NCBI GenBank assembly: GCA_964020085.1 | Contig: OZ026599.1 | Span: forward strand, 29,729,033-29,793,032 | DNA length: 64,000 nt | Direction of reading: 5' to 3' | Origin: Micromussa lordhowensis | Taxonomy: Eukaryota > Cnidaria > Anthozoa > Scleractinia > Lobophylliidae | Shown here: positions 22,145 to 33,831 of the stretch, one piece after another | Numbering within the stretch: position 1 is the stretch's first letter | How the letters are laid out: every line of letters starts with the position of its first letter | The notes under the pieces: model-generated | The model's input: the letters and a program-made list of their open reading frames with translations, nothing else | Told to the model about the DNA's origin: nothing | The model's database searches: none | Program-made: the position numbers and the translations under genes

Positions 22145-22264
22145 GTTGTGCTAGGTTGGCACTTGAAGGAAATTGTAGTTACGACATGATGGCATTCGCG
22201 CCAGGGTGTTTTTTCTGGCCTTCTTTTTGCAGGAGTTTGACCTGCTCCCAACTTGCAGCAAAAT
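22145..22264 (+). repeat. Truncated 120-bp unit in block A2
   Basis: Copy of 17435-17554; the join CCCAACTTGCAGC lies at about 22248-22260. Confidence 0.95.
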
Positions 22265-22471
22265 GTTGTGCTAGGTTGGTACTTTAAGGAAATGTTAGTT
22301 AGGAGATGATGGCATTTGCGCCAGGGTATTTTTTCTGGCCTTCTTTTTGCAGGAGTTTGACCTGCTCCCAACTTTGCAGAATTTCAGAAAACGCGCGCTG
22401 GAGGTCCCCTTGGCAAATTTGACATAGCTCGGCTCCACGGGCACTTTTAGAGGCGCGGTTTGCAGCAAAAT

Positions 22472-22592
22472 GTTGTGCTAGGTTGGCACTTCAAGGAAAT
22501 CCTAGCTAGGACATGATGGCATTCGCGCCAGGGTGTTTTTTTCTGGCCTACTTTTTGCAGGAGTTTGACCTGCTCCCAACTTGCAGCAAAAT
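22472..22592 (+). repeat. Truncated 121-bp unit at the 862-bp junction (A2/B2)
   Basis: Copy of 17762-17882. Its presence in both large copies shows that the 862-bp duplication preceded the 4,710-bp duplication. Confidence 0.93.
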
Positions 22593-23454
22593 GTTGTGCT
22601 AGGTTGGCACTTGAAGGAAATTGTAGTTAAGACATGATGGCATTCGCGCCAGGCTGTTTATTCTGGCCTTCTTTTTGCAGGAGTTTGACCTGCTCCCAAC
22701 TTTGCAGAATTTCAGAAAACGCGCGCTGGGGGTCCCCTTGGCAAATTTGACATAGCTCGGCTCCACGGGCACTTTTAGAGGCGCGGTTTGCAGCAAAATG
22801 TTGTGCTAGGTCGGCACTTCAAGGAAGTGCTAGTTAGGACATGATGGGATTCGCGCCAGGGTGTTTTTTCTGGCCTTCTTTTTGCAGGAGTTTGACCTGC
22901 TCCCAACTTTGCAGAATTTCAGAAAACGCGCGCTGGGGGTCCCCTTGGCAAATTTGACATAGCTCGGCTCCACGGGCACTTTTAGAGGCGCGGTTTGCAG
23001 CAAAATGTTGTGCTAGGTTGGCACTTGAAGGAAATTGTAGTTACGACATGATGGCATTCGCGCCAGGGTGTTTTTTCTGGCCTTCTTTTTGCAGGAGTTT
23101 GACCTGCTCCCAACTTGCAGCAAAATGTTGTGCTAGGTTGCTACTTTAAGGAAATGTTAGTTAGGAGATGATGGCATTTGCGCCAGGGTATTTTTTCTGG
23201 CCTTCTTTTTGCAGGAGTTTGACCTGCTCCCAACTTTGCAGAATTTCAGAAAACGCGCGCTGGAGGTCCCCTTGGCAAATTTGACATAGCTCGGCTCCAC
23301 GGGCACTTTTAGAGGCGCGGTTTGCAGCAAAATGTTGTGCTAGGTTGGCACTTCAAGGAAATCCTAGCTAGGACATGATGGCATTCGCGCCAGGGTGTTT
23401 TTTTCTGGCCTACTTTTTGCAGGAGTTTGACCTGCTCCCAACTTTGCAGAATTT
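22593..23454 (+). repeat. 862-bp five-unit block, copy B2
   Basis: Copy of B1 at +4710, with truncated unit 23007-23126 and the private change TTGCTACTTTAAGG near 23138. Confidence 0.93.
23007..23126 (+). repeat. Truncated 120-bp unit in block B2
   Basis: Copy of 18297-18416, with the join at about 23111-23120. Seventh and last truncated unit of this type in the window. Confidence 0.95.
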
Positions 23455-25759
23455 CAGAAAACGCGCGCTGGGGGTCCCCTTGGCAAATTTGACATAGCTC
23501 GGCTCCACGGGCACTTTTAGAGGCGCGGTTTGCAGCAAAATGTTGTGCTAGGTTGGCACTTGACGGAAATTGTAGTTAAGACATGATGGCATTTGCGCCA
23601 GGGTATTTTTTCTGGCCTTCTTTTTGCAGGAGTTTGACCTGCTCCCAACTTTGCAGAATTTCAGAAAACGCGCGCTGGAGGTCCCCTTGGCAAATTTGAC
23701 ATAGCTCGGCTCCACGGGCACTTTTAGAGGCGCGTTTTGCAGCAAAATGTTGTGCTAGGTTGGCACTTCAAGCAAATCCTAGTTAGGACATGATGGCATT
23801 CGCGCCAGGGTATTTTTTCTGGCCTTCTTTTTGCAGGAGTTTGACCTGCTCCCAATTTTGCAGAATTTCGGAAAACGCGCGCTGGGGGTCTCCTTGGAAA
23901 CTTTGACATAGCTCGGCTCCACGGGCACTTTCAGAGGCGCGGTTTGCAGCAAAATGTTGTGGTAGGTTGGCGCTTTAAGGAAATTCTAGTTAAGACATGA
24001 TGGCATTCGCGCCAGGGTGCTTTTTCTTGCCTTCTTTTTGCAGAAGTTTGACCTGCTCCCAACTTTGCAGAATTTCAGAAAACGCGCGCTGGGGGTCCCC
24101 TTGGCAAATTTGACATAGCTCGGCTCCACGGGCACTTTTAGAGGCGCGGTTTGCAGCAAAATGTTGTGGTAGGTTGGCGCTTTAAGGAAATTTTAGTTAG
24201 GATCTGATGGCATTCGCGCCAGGGTGTTTTTTTTGGCCTTCTTTTTGCAGGTGTTTGATTTGCTCCCAACTTTGCAGAATTTCAGAAAACGCGCGCTGGG
24301 GGTCCTCTTGGCAAATTTGACATAGCTCGGCTTCACGGGCACTTTTAGAGGCGCGGTTTGCAGCAAAATGTTGTGCTAGGTTGGCACTTTAAGGAAATTT
24401 TATTTAAAACATGATGGCATTCGCGCAGGGTGTTTTTTTTGGCCTTCTTTTTGCAGAAGTTTGACCTGCTCCCAACTTTGCAGAATTTCAGGAAACGCGC
24501 GCTGGGGGTCCCCTTGGCAAATTTGACATAGCTCGGCTCCACGGGCTTTTTAAGAGGCGCGGTTTGCAGCAAAATGTTGTGCTAGGTTGGCACTTGAAGG
24601 AAATCCTAGTAACGACATGATGGCATTCGCGCCAGGGTGTTTTTCCTGGCCTTCTTTTTGCAGGAGTTTGACCTGCTCCTAACTTTGCAGAATTTCAGAA
24701 AACGCGCGCTGGGGGTCCCCTTGGCAAATTTGACATAGCTCGGCTCCACGGGCACTTTTAGAGGCGCGGTTTGCAGCAAAATGTTGTGCTAGGTTGGCAC
24801 TTGAAGAAAGTTCTAGTTAGGACATGATGGCATTCGCGCCAGGGTGTTTTTTCTGGCCTTCTTTTTGCAGGAGTTTGACCTGCTCCCAACTTTGCAGAAA
24901 TTCAGAAAACGCGCGCTGGGGGTCTCCTTGGCAAATTTGACATAGCTCGGCTCCACGGGCACTTTTAGAGGCGCGGTTTGCAGCAAAATGTTGTGCTAGG
25001 TTGGGACTTGAAGGAAATCTTAGTTAGGACATGATGGCATTCGCGCCAGGGTGCTTTTTCTGGCCTTCTTTTTGCAGGAGTTTGACCTGCTCCCAACTTT
25101 GCAGAATTTCAGAAAACGCGCGCTGGGGGTCCCCTTGGCAAATTTGACATAGCTCGGCTCCACGGGCACTTTTAGAGGCGCGGTTTGCAGCAAAATGTTG
25201 TGCTAGGTTGGCACTTTAAGGAAATCCTAGTTAAGACATGATGGCATTCGCGCCAGGGTGTTTTTTCTGGCCTTCTTTTTGCAGGAGTTTGACCTGCTCC
25301 CAACTTTGCAGAATTTCAGAAAACGCGCGCTGGGGGTCCCCTTGGCAAATTTGACATAGCTCGGCTCCACGGGCACTTTTAGAGGCGCGGTTTGCAACAA
25401 AATGTTGTGCTAGGTTGGCACTTCAAGCAAGTCCTAGTTAGGACATGATGGGATTCGCGCCAGGGTGTTTTTTCTGGCCTTCTTTTTGCAGGAGTTTGAC
25501 CTGCTCCCAACTTTGCAGAATTTCAGAAAACGCGCGCTGGGGGTCCCCTTGGCAAATTTGACATAGCTCGGCTCCACGGGCACTTTTAGAGGCGCGGTTT
25601 GCAGCAAAATGTTGTGCTAGGTTGGCACTTTAAGGAAATCCTAGTTAAGACATGATGGCATTCGCGCCAGGTTGCTTTTTCTGGCCTTCTTTTTGCAGGA
25701 GTTTGACCTGCTCCCAACTTTGCAGAATTTCAGAAAACGCGCGCTGGGGGTCTCCTTGG

Positions 25760-25950
25760 CAAATTTAACATAGCTCGGCTCCACGGGCACTTTTAGAGGC
25801 GCGTGTGCTGGGTTGGCACTTTAAGGAAATGGTAGTTAGGACATGATGGCATTCGCGCCAGGGTGTTTTTTTTGGCCTTCTTTTTGCAGGAGTTTGACCT
25901 GCTCCCAACTTTGCAGAATTTCAGAAAACGCGCGCTGGGGGTCCCCTTGG
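25760..25950 (+). repeat. Extra 191-bp unit with 16-bp deletion
   Basis: AGAGGCGCG is followed at 25803/25804 directly by TGTGCTGGG, so GTTTGCAGCAAAATGT (16 bp) is missing and the unit is 191 bp. Its other markers (AAATTTAACATAGC, TGTGCTGGGTTGG, GGAAATGGTAGTTAGG) match a full-length unit near 28022-28120. It is absent from copy 1 of the 4,710-bp block. Confidence 0.88.
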
Positions 25951-26730
25951 CAAATTTAAAATAGCTCGGCTCCACGGCCACTTTTAGAGGCGCGGTTTGC
26001 AGCAAAATGTTGTGCTAGGTTGGTGCTTTAAGGAAATTTTAGTTACGACATGATGGCATTCGCGCCAGGGTGTTTTTTCTGGCCTTCTTTTTGCAGGAGT
26101 TTGACCTGCTCCCAACTTTGCAGAATTTCAGAAAACGCGCGCTGGGAGTCCCCTTGGAAAATTTGACATAGCTCGGCTCCACGCGCACTTTTAGAGGCGC
26201 GGTTTGCAGCAAAATGTTGTGCTAGGTTGGCACTTTAAGGAAATTTTAGTTCCGACATGATCGTGTTCGCGCCAGGGTGCTCTTTCTGGCCTTCCTTTTG
26301 CAGGAGTTTGACCTGCTCCCAACTTTGCAGAATTTCAGAAAACGCGCGCTGGGGGTCCCCTTGGCAAATTTGACATAGTTCGGCTCCACGGGCACTTTTA
26401 GAGGCGCGGTTTGCAGCAAAATGTTGTGCTAGGTTGGCACTTTAAGGAAATTTTAGTTAGGACATGATGGCATTCGCGCCAGGGTGTTTTTTCTGGCCTT
26501 CTTTTTGCAGGAGTTTGACCTGCTCCCAACTTTGCAGAATTTCAGAAAACGCGCGCTGGGGGTCCCCTTGGCAAATTTGACATAGCTCGGCTCCACGGGC
26601 ACTTTTAGAGGCGCGGTTTGCAGCAAAATGTTGTGCTAGGTTGGCACTTCAAGGAAATATTAGTTAGGACATGATGGCATTCTCGCCAGGGTGTTTTTTC
26701 TGGCCTTCTTTTTGCAGGAGTTTGACCTGC

Positions 26731-27351
26731 TCCCAACTTTGCAAAATTTCAGAAAACGCGCGCTGGGGGTCTCCTTGGCAAATTTGACATAGCTCGGCTC
26801 GACGGGCACTTTTAAAGGCGCGGTTTGATGCAAAATGTTGTGCTAGGTTGGCACTTCAAGCAAATCCTTGTTAGGACATGATGGCATTCGCGCCAGGGTG
26901 TTTTTTCTGGCCTTCTTTTTGCAGGAGTTTGACCTGCTCCCAACTTTGCAGAATTTCAGAAAACGCGCGCTGGGGGTCCCCTTGGCAAATTTGACATAGC
27001 TCGGCTCCACGGGCACTTTTAGAGGCGCGGTTTGCAGCAAAATGTTGTGCTAGGATGGCACTTTAAGAAAATCCTAGTTAAGACATGATGGCATTCGCGC
27101 CAGGGTGTTTTTCCTGGCCTTTTTTTGGCAGGAGTTTGACCTGCTCCCAACTTTGCAGAATTTCAGAAAACGCGCGCTGGGGGTCTCCTTGGCAAATTTG
27201 ACATAGCTCGGCTCGACGGGCACTTTTAGAGGCGCGGTTTGCAGCAAAATGTTGTGCTAGGTTGGCAATTCAAGGAAATTTTAACTAGGACATGACGGCA
27301 TTCGCGCCAGGGTGTTTTTTCTGGCCTACTTTTTGCAGGAGTTTGACCTGC
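26731..27351 (+). repeat. 3-monomer HOR (621 bp), copy 1
   Basis: Markers repeated at +621: TTTGCAAAATTTC with GGGTCTCC, CTCGACGGGC and GGTTTGATGC (26740-26831), AATCCTTGTTAGG (26872), and TTTAAGAAAATCC with TTTTTCCTGGCC and TTTTTTTGGCAGG (27063-27132). The last monomer has TTTTAACTAGGACATGACGGC (near 27280). Confidence 0.9.
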
Positions 27352-27972
27352 TCCCAACTTTGCAAAATTTCAGAAAACGCGCGCTGGGGGTCTCCTTGGC
27401 AAATTTGACATAGCTCGGCTCGACGGGCACTTTTAGAGGCGCGGTTTGATGCAAAATGTTGTGCTAGGTTGGCACTTCAAGCAAGTCCTTGTTAGGACAT
27501 GATGGCATTCGCGCCAGGGTGTTTTTTCTGGCCTTCTTTTTGCAGGAGTTTGACCTGCTCCCAACTTTGCAGAATTTCAGAAAACGCGCGCTGGGGGTCC
27601 CCTTGGCAAATTTGACATAGCTCGGCTCCACGGGCACTTTTAGAGGCGCGGTTTGCAGCAAAATGTTGTGCTAGGATGGCACTTTAAGAAAATCCTAGTT
27701 AAGACATGATGGCATTCGCGCCAGGGTGTTTTTCCTGGCCTTTTTTTGGCAGGAGTTTGACCTGCTCCCAACTTTGCAGAATTTCAGAAAACGCGCGCTG
27801 GGGGTCTCCTTGGCAAATTTGACATAGCTCGGCTCGACGGGCACTTTTAGAGGCGCGGTTTGCAGCAAAATGTTGTGCTAGGTTGGCACTTCAAGGAAAT
27901 TTTAACTAGGACATGACGGCATTCGCGCCAGGGTGTTTTTTTTGGCCTTCTTTTTGCAGGAGTTTGACCTGC
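27352..27972 (+). repeat. 3-monomer HOR (621 bp), copy 2
   Basis: Repeats copy 1 closely. It differs at TTTTAGAGG (copy 1 TTTTAAAGG) and CAAGTCCTTG (copy 1 CAAATCCTTG). The HOR ends near 27960, where the following unit has CGAGCTGGGGG and AAATTTAACATAGC. Confidence 0.9.
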
Positions 27973-29899
27973 TCCCAACTTTGCAGAATTTCAGAAAACG
28001 CGAGCTGGGGGTCCCCTTGGCAAATTTAACATAGCTCGGCTCCACGGGCACTTTTAGAGGCGCGTTTTGCAGCAAAATGTTGTGCTGGGTTGGCACTTGA
28101 AGGAAATGGTAGTTAGGACATGATGGCATTCGCGCCAGGGTGTTTTTCCTGGCCTTCTTTTTGCGGCAGTTTGACCTGCTCCCAACTTTGCAGAATTTCA
28201 GAAAACGCGCGCTGGGGGTCCCCTTGGCAAATTTGACATAGCTCGGCTCCACGGGCACTTTTAGAGGCGCGATTTGCAGCAAAATGTTGTGCTAGGTTGG
28301 CACTTTAAGGAAATTTTAGTTAGGACATGATGGCATTCGCGCCAGAGTGTTTTTTCTGGCCTTCTTTTTGCAGGAGTTTGACCTGCTCCCAACTTTGCAG
28401 AATTTTAGAAAACGCGCGCTGGGGGTCCCCTTGGCAACTTTGACATAGCTCGGCTCCACGGGCACTTTTAGAGGCGCGGTTTGCAGGAAAATGTTGTGCT
28501 AGGTTGGCACTTTATGGAAATCTTAGTTAAGACAAGATGGCATTCGTGCTAGGGTGCTTTTTCTGGCCTTCTTTTTGAAGGAGTTTGACCTGCTCCCAAC
28601 TTTGCAGAATTTCAGAAAACTCGCGCTGGGGATCCCGTTGGAAAATTTGACATAGCTCAGCTCCACGGGCACTTTTGGAGGCGCGGTTTGCAGCAAAATG
28701 TTGCGCTAGGTTGGCACTTCAAGAAAATGCTAGTTAAAACATTATGGCATTCGCACCAGGGTGTTTTTTCTGGCCTTCTTTTTGCAGGAGTTTGACCTGC
28801 TTCCAACTTTGCAGAATTTCAGAAAACGCGCGCTGGGGGTCCCCTTGGCAAATTTGACATAGCAGGGCTCCACGGCCACTTTTAGAGGCGCGGTTTGCAG
28901 CAAAATGTTGTGCTAGGTTGGCACTTTAAGGAAATCTTAGTTAGGACATGATGGCATTCGCGCCAGGGTGTTTTTTTGGCTTTCTTTTTGCAGGAGTTTG
29001 ACCTGCTCCCAACTTTGCAGAATTTCAGAAAACGCGCGCTGGGGGTCCCCTTGGCAAATTTGACATAGCTCGGCTTCACGGGCACTTTTGGAGGCGCGGT
29101 TTGCAGCAAAATGTTGTGCTAGGTTGGCACTTCAACGAAATCCTAGTTAGGACATGATGGCATTCGCGCCAGGGTGTTTTTTCTGGCCTTCTTTTTGCAG
29201 GAGTTCGACCTGCTCCCAACCTCGCAGAATTTCAGAAAACGCGCGCTGGGGGTCCTCTTGGCAAATTTGACATAGCTCGGCTCCACGGGCACTTTTAGAG
29301 GCACGGTTTGCAGCAAAATGTTGTGCTAGGTTGGCACTTAAAGGAAATTGTAGTTAGAACATGATGGCATTCGCGCCAGGGTGTCTTTTTTGGCCTTCTT
29401 TTTGCAGGAGTTTGACCTGCTCCTAACTTTGCAGAATTTCAGAAAACGCGCGCTAGGGGTCCCCTTGGCAAGTTTGACATAGCTCGGCTCCATGGGCACC
29501 TTTAGAGGCGCGGTTTGCAGCAAAATGTTGTGCTAGGTTGGCACTTTAAGGAAATTTTAGTTAGGACATGATAGCATTCGCGCCAGGGTGTTTTTTCTGG
29601 CCTTCTTTTTGCAGGAGTTTGACCTGCTCCCAACTTTGCAGAATTTTAGAAAACGCGCGCTGGAGGTCCCCTTGGCAAATTTGACATAGTTCGGCTCCAC
29701 GGGCACTTTTAGAGGCGCGGTTTGCAGCAAAATGTTGTGCTAGGTTGGCACTTGAAGGAAATCTTAGTTAGGACATATTGACATTCGCGCCAGGGTGTTT
29801 TTTCTGGCCTTCTTTTTGCAGGAGTTTGACCTGCTCCCAACTTTGCAGAATTTCAGAAAACGCGCGCTGGGGGTCCCCTTGGCAAATTTGACATAGCTC
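27973..29899 (+). repeat. Divergent monomer zone without verified HOR
   Basis: About nine units with private changes, for example TTGCGGCAG (28170), GGCGCGATTTGC (28267), AAACTCGCGCTGGGG (28617), GACATAGCAGGG (28857), CCAACCTCGCAG (29217) and GACATATTGACATTC (29773). I found no longer period and no other sequence class. Confidence 0.78.
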
Positions 29900-30726
29900 G
29901 GCTCCACAGGCACTTTTAGAGGCGCGGTTTGCAGCAAAATGTTGTGCTAGGTTGGCACTTCAAGGAAATCCTAGTTAGGACATGATGGCATTCGCGCCAG
30001 GGTGTTTTTTCTGGCCTTCTTTTTGCAGGAGTTTGACCTGCTTCCAACTTTGCAGAACTTCAGAAAACGCGCGCTGGGGTCTCCTTGGCAAATTTGACAT
30101 AGCTCGGCTACACGGGCACTTTTAGAGGCGCAGTTTGCAGCAAAATGTTGTGCTAGGTTGACACTTGAAGGAAATCCTAGTTAAAGCATGATAGCATTCG
30201 CGCTAGGGTGTTTTTTCTGGCCTTCTTTTTGCAGGAGTTTGACCTGCTCCCAACTTTGCAAAATTTCAGAAAACGCGCGCTGGGGGTCCCCTTGGCAAAT
30301 TTGACATAGCTCGGCTCCACGGGCACTTTTAGAGGCGCGGTTTGCAGCAAAATGTGTTGCTAGGTTGGCACTTTAAGAAAATTTTAGTTAGGACATGATG
30401 GCATTCGCGCCAGGGTGTTTTTTCTGGCCTTATTTTTGCAAGAGTTTGACCTGCTCCCAACTTTGCAGAATTTCAGAAAACGCGCGCTGAGGGTCCCCTT
30501 GGCAACTCTGACATAGCTCGGCTCCACGGGCACTTTTAGAGGCGCGGTTTGCAGCAAAATGTTGTGTTGGCTTGGCACGTTAAGGAAATCCTAGTTAGGA
30601 CATGATGACATTCGCACCAGGGTGTTTTTTCTGGCCTTCTTTTTGCAGGAGTTTGACATGCTCCCAACTTTGCAGAATTTCAGAAAACGCGCGCTGGGGG
30701 TCCCCTTGGCAAATTTGACATAGCTC
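29900..30726 (+). repeat. 4-monomer HOR (827 bp), copy 1
   Basis: Period is 4 x 207 - 1 because one monomer reads CGCTGGGGTCTCC, one G short. Markers: CTCCACAGGCAC (29902), CTTCCAACTTTGCAGAACTTC with GGCTACACGG and GCGCAGTTTGC (30041-30130), AAAGCATGATAGC with TTTGCAAAATTTC and ATGTGTTGCTAGG (30184-30364), TTGCAAGAG with CTGAGGGTCC, CAACTCTGAC and TGTTGGCTTGGCACG (30437-30578), and GATGACATTCGCACC (30605). Confidence 0.9.
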
Positions 30727-31553
30727 GGCTCCACAGGCACTTTTAGAGGCGCGGTTTGCAGCAAAATGTTGTGCTAGGTTGGCACTTCAAGGAAATCCTA
30801 GTTAGGACATGATGGCATTCGCGCCAGGGTGTTTTTTCTGGCCTTCTTTTTGCAGGAGTTTGACCTGCTTCCAACTTTGCAGAACTTCAGAAAACGCGCG
30901 CTGGGGTCTCCTTGGCAAATTTGACATAGCTCGGCTACACGGGCACTTTTAGAGGCGCAGTTTGCAGCAAAATGTTGTGCTAGGTTGGCACTTGAAGGAA
31001 ATCCTAGTTAAAGCATGATAGCATTCGCGCCAGGGTGTTTTTTCTGGCCTTCTTTTTGCAGGAGTTTGACCTGCTCCCAACTTTGCAAAATTTCAGAAAA
31101 CGCGCGCTGGGGGTCCCCTTGGCAAATTTGACATAGCTCGGCTCCACGGGCACTTTTAGAGGCGCGGTTTGCAGCAAAATGTGTTGCTAGGTTGGCACTT
31201 TAAGGAAATGTTAGTTAGGACATGATGGCATTCGCGCCAGGGTGTTTTTTCTGGCCTTCTTTTTGCAAGAGTTTGACCTGCTCCCAACTTTGCAGAATTT
31301 CAGAAAACGCGCGCTGAGGGTCCCCTTGGCAACTCTGACATAGCTCGGCTCCACGGGCACTTTTAGAGGCGCGGTTTGCAGCAAAATGTTGTGTTGGCTT
31401 GGCACGTTAAGGAAATCCTAGTTAGGACATGATGACATTCGCACCAGGGTGTTTTTTCTGGCCTTCTTTTTGCAGGAGTTTGACCTGCTCCCAACTTTGC
31501 AGAATTTCAGAAAACGCGCGCTGGGGGTCTCCTTGGCAAATTTGACATAGCTC
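30727..31553 (+). repeat. 4-monomer HOR (827 bp), copy 2
   Basis: Repeats all copy 1 markers at +827. Differences include GGCCTTCTTTTTGC where copy 1 has GGCCTTATTTTTGC. From about 31470 the match fades: GTTTGACCTGC and GGGTCTCC replace GTTTGACATGC and GGGTCCCC. Confidence 0.88.
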
Positions 31554-31599
31554 GGCTCCACGGGCACTTTTAGAGGCGCGGTTTGCAGCAAAATGTTGT

Positions 31600-32590
31600 G
31601 CTAGGTTGGCACTTGAAGGAAATCTTAGTTAAAGCATGATGGCATTCGCGCCAGGGTGTTTTTTCCGGCCTTCTTTTTGCAGGAGTTTGACCTGCTCCCA
31701 ACTTTGCAGAATTTCAGAAAACGCGCGCTGGGGGTCCCCTTGGCAAATTTGACATAGCTCGGCTCCACGGGCACTTTTAGAGGCGCGGTTTGCAGCAAAA
31801 TGTTGTGCTAGGTTGGCACTTCAAGGACATTTTAGTTAAAGCATGATGGCATTCGCGCCAGGGTGTTTTTTCCGGCCTTCTTTTTCCAGGAGTTTGACCT
31901 GCTCCCAACTTTGCAGAATTTCAGAAAACGCGCGCTGGGGGTCCCCTTGGCAAATTTGACATAGCTCGGCTCCACGGGCACTTTTAGAGGCGCGGTTTGC
32001 AGCAAAATGTTGTGCTAGGTTGGCACTTGAAGGAAATTCTAGTTAAAGCATGATAGCATTCGCGCCAGGGTGTTTTTTCCGGCCTTCTTTTTGCAGGAGT
32101 TTGACCTGCTCCCAACTTTGCAGAATTTCAGAAAACGCGCGCTGGAGGTCCCCTTGGCAAATTTGACATAGCTCGGCTCCACGGGCACTTTTAGAGGCGC
32201 GGTTTCCAGCAAAATGTTGTGCTTGGTTGGCAATTTAAGGAAATTTTTGTTAGGACATGATCGCATTCGCGCCACTGTGTTTTTTCTGGCCTTCTTTTTG
32301 CAAGAGTTTGACCTGCTCCCAACTTTGCAGAATTTCAGAAAACGCGCGCTGAGGGTCCCCTTGGCAAATTTGACATAGCTCGGCTCCACGGGCACTTTTA
32401 GAGGCGCGGATTGAAGCAACATGTTGTGCTAGCTTGGCACTTTAAGGAAATTTTAGTTAGGACATAATGGCATTCGCACCAGGGTGTTTCTTCTGGCCTT
32501 CTTTTTGCAGGAGTTTGACCTGCTCCCAACTTTGCAGAATTTCAGAAAACGCGCGCTGGGGGTCCCCTTGGCAAATTTGACATAGCTCGG
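31600..32590 (+). repeat. Linker block also found at 36-37 kb and 39.5-41 kb
   Basis: Units with AAAGCATGATGGC and TTTTTTCCGGCC, then AAAGCATGATAGC with GCGGTTTCCAGC and GCTTGGTTGGC, then GATCGCATTCGCGCCACTGTG, GCGGATTGAAGCAACATG and GACATAATGG with GTGTTTCTTCTGG. The same order occurs at 36.8-37.25 kb and 40.3-40.77 kb. Offset 32043 to 36801 is 4758 (23 x 207 - 3). Confidence 0.82.
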
Positions 32591-33831
32591 CTCCACAGGC
32601 ACTTTTAGAGGCGCGGTTTGCAGCAAAATGTTGTGCTAGGTTGGCACTTCAAGGAAATCCTAGTTAGGACATGATGGCATTCGCGCCAGGGTGTTTTTTC
32701 TGGCCTTCTTTTTGCAGGAGTTTGACCTGCTTCCAACTTTGCAGAACTTCAGAAAACGCGCGCTGGGGTCTCCTTGGCAAATTTGACATAGCTCGGCTAC
32801 ACGGGCACTTTTAGAGGCGCAGTTTGCAGCAAAATGTTGTGCTAGGTTGGCACTTGAAGGAAATCCTAGTTAAAGCATGATAGCATTCGCGCCAGGGTGT
32901 TTTTTCTGGCCTTCTTTTTGCAGGAGTTTGACCTGCTCCCAACTTTGCAAAATTTCAGAAAATGCGCGCTGGAGGTCCCCTTGGCAAATTTGACATAGCT
33001 CGGCTCCACGGGCACTTTTAGAGGCGCGGTTTGCAGCAAAATGTGTTGCTAGGTTGGCACTTTAAGAAAATTTTAGTTAGGACATGATGGCATTCGCGCC
33101 AGGGTGTTTTTTCTGGCCTTCTTTTTGCAAGAGTTTGACCTGCTCCCAACTTTGCAGAATTTCAGAAAACGCGCGCTGAGGGTCCCCTTGGCAACTCTGA
33201 CATAGCTCGGCTCCACGGGCACTTTTAGAGGCGCGGTTTGCAGCAAAATGTTGTGTTAGCTTGGCACGTTAAGGAAATCCTAGTTAGGACATGATGACAT
33301 TCGCACCAGGGTGTTTTTTCTGGCCTTCTTTTTGCAGGAGTTTGACCTGCTCCCAACTTTGCAGAATTTCAGAAAACGCGCGCTGGGGGTCTCCTTGGCA
33401 AATTTGACATAGCTCGGCTCCACGGGCACTTTTAGAGGCGCGGTTTGCAGCAAAATGTTGTGCTAGGTTGGCACTTGAAGGAAATGCTAGTTAAAGCATG
33501 ATGGCATTCGCGCCAGGGTGTTTTTTTCGGCCTTCTTTTTGCAGGAGTTTGACCTGCTCCCAACTTTGCAGAATTTCAGAAAACGCGCGCTGGGGGTCCC
33601 CTTGGCAAATTTGACATAGCTCAGCTCCACGGGCACTTTTAGAGGCGCGGTTTGCAGCAAAATGTTGTGCTAGGTTGGCACTTCAAGGAAATCCTAGTTA
33701 GGACATGATGGCATTCGCGCCAGGGTGTTTTTTCTGGCCTTCTTTTTGCAGGAGTTTGACCTGCTCCCAACTTTGCAGAATTTCAGAAAACGCGCGCTGG
33801 GGGTCCCCTTGGCAAATTTGACATAGCTCGG
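32591..33831 (+). repeat. 6-monomer version of the 30-kb HOR (1241 bp)
   Basis: Six monomers: a (GAACTTCAG, GGGGTCTCC, GGCTACACGG, GCGCAGTTTGC), b (AAAGCATGATAGC, TTTGCAAAATTTC, ATGTGTTGC), c (TTGCAAGAG, CTGAGGG, CAACTCTGAC), d (CACGTTAAGG, GATGACATTCGCACC), e (GAAATGCTAGTTAAAGC, TTTTTTTCGGCC, CTCAGCTCC) and f (CTCCACAGG). Length is 6 x 207 - 1 because of the short monomer a. Confidence 0.93.

Larger units (their letters stand above)
21731..22592 (+). repeat. 862-bp five-unit block, copy A2
   Basis: Copy of A1 at +4710, including both truncated units (22145-22264 and 22472-22592). Confidence 0.93.
21270..26170 (+). repeat. 4,710-bp segmental tandem duplication, copy 2, with one extra 191-bp unit
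   Basis: Follows copy 1 directly and repeats every marker at +4710 as far as about 25.65 kb. Reading both copies I noticed only about ten substitutions, for example CTAGAGGTCC (17689) against CTGGAGGTCC (22399), TTGGTAC against TTGCTAC (23138), and CTAAGGGTCC (19587) against CTGGGGGTCC. From about 25.76 to 25.95 kb an additional 191-bp unit is present, so the last part matches copy 1 at +4901 (AAATTTAAAATAGC at 21051 and 25952). Similarity weakens after about 26.1 kb. Confidence 0.93.
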
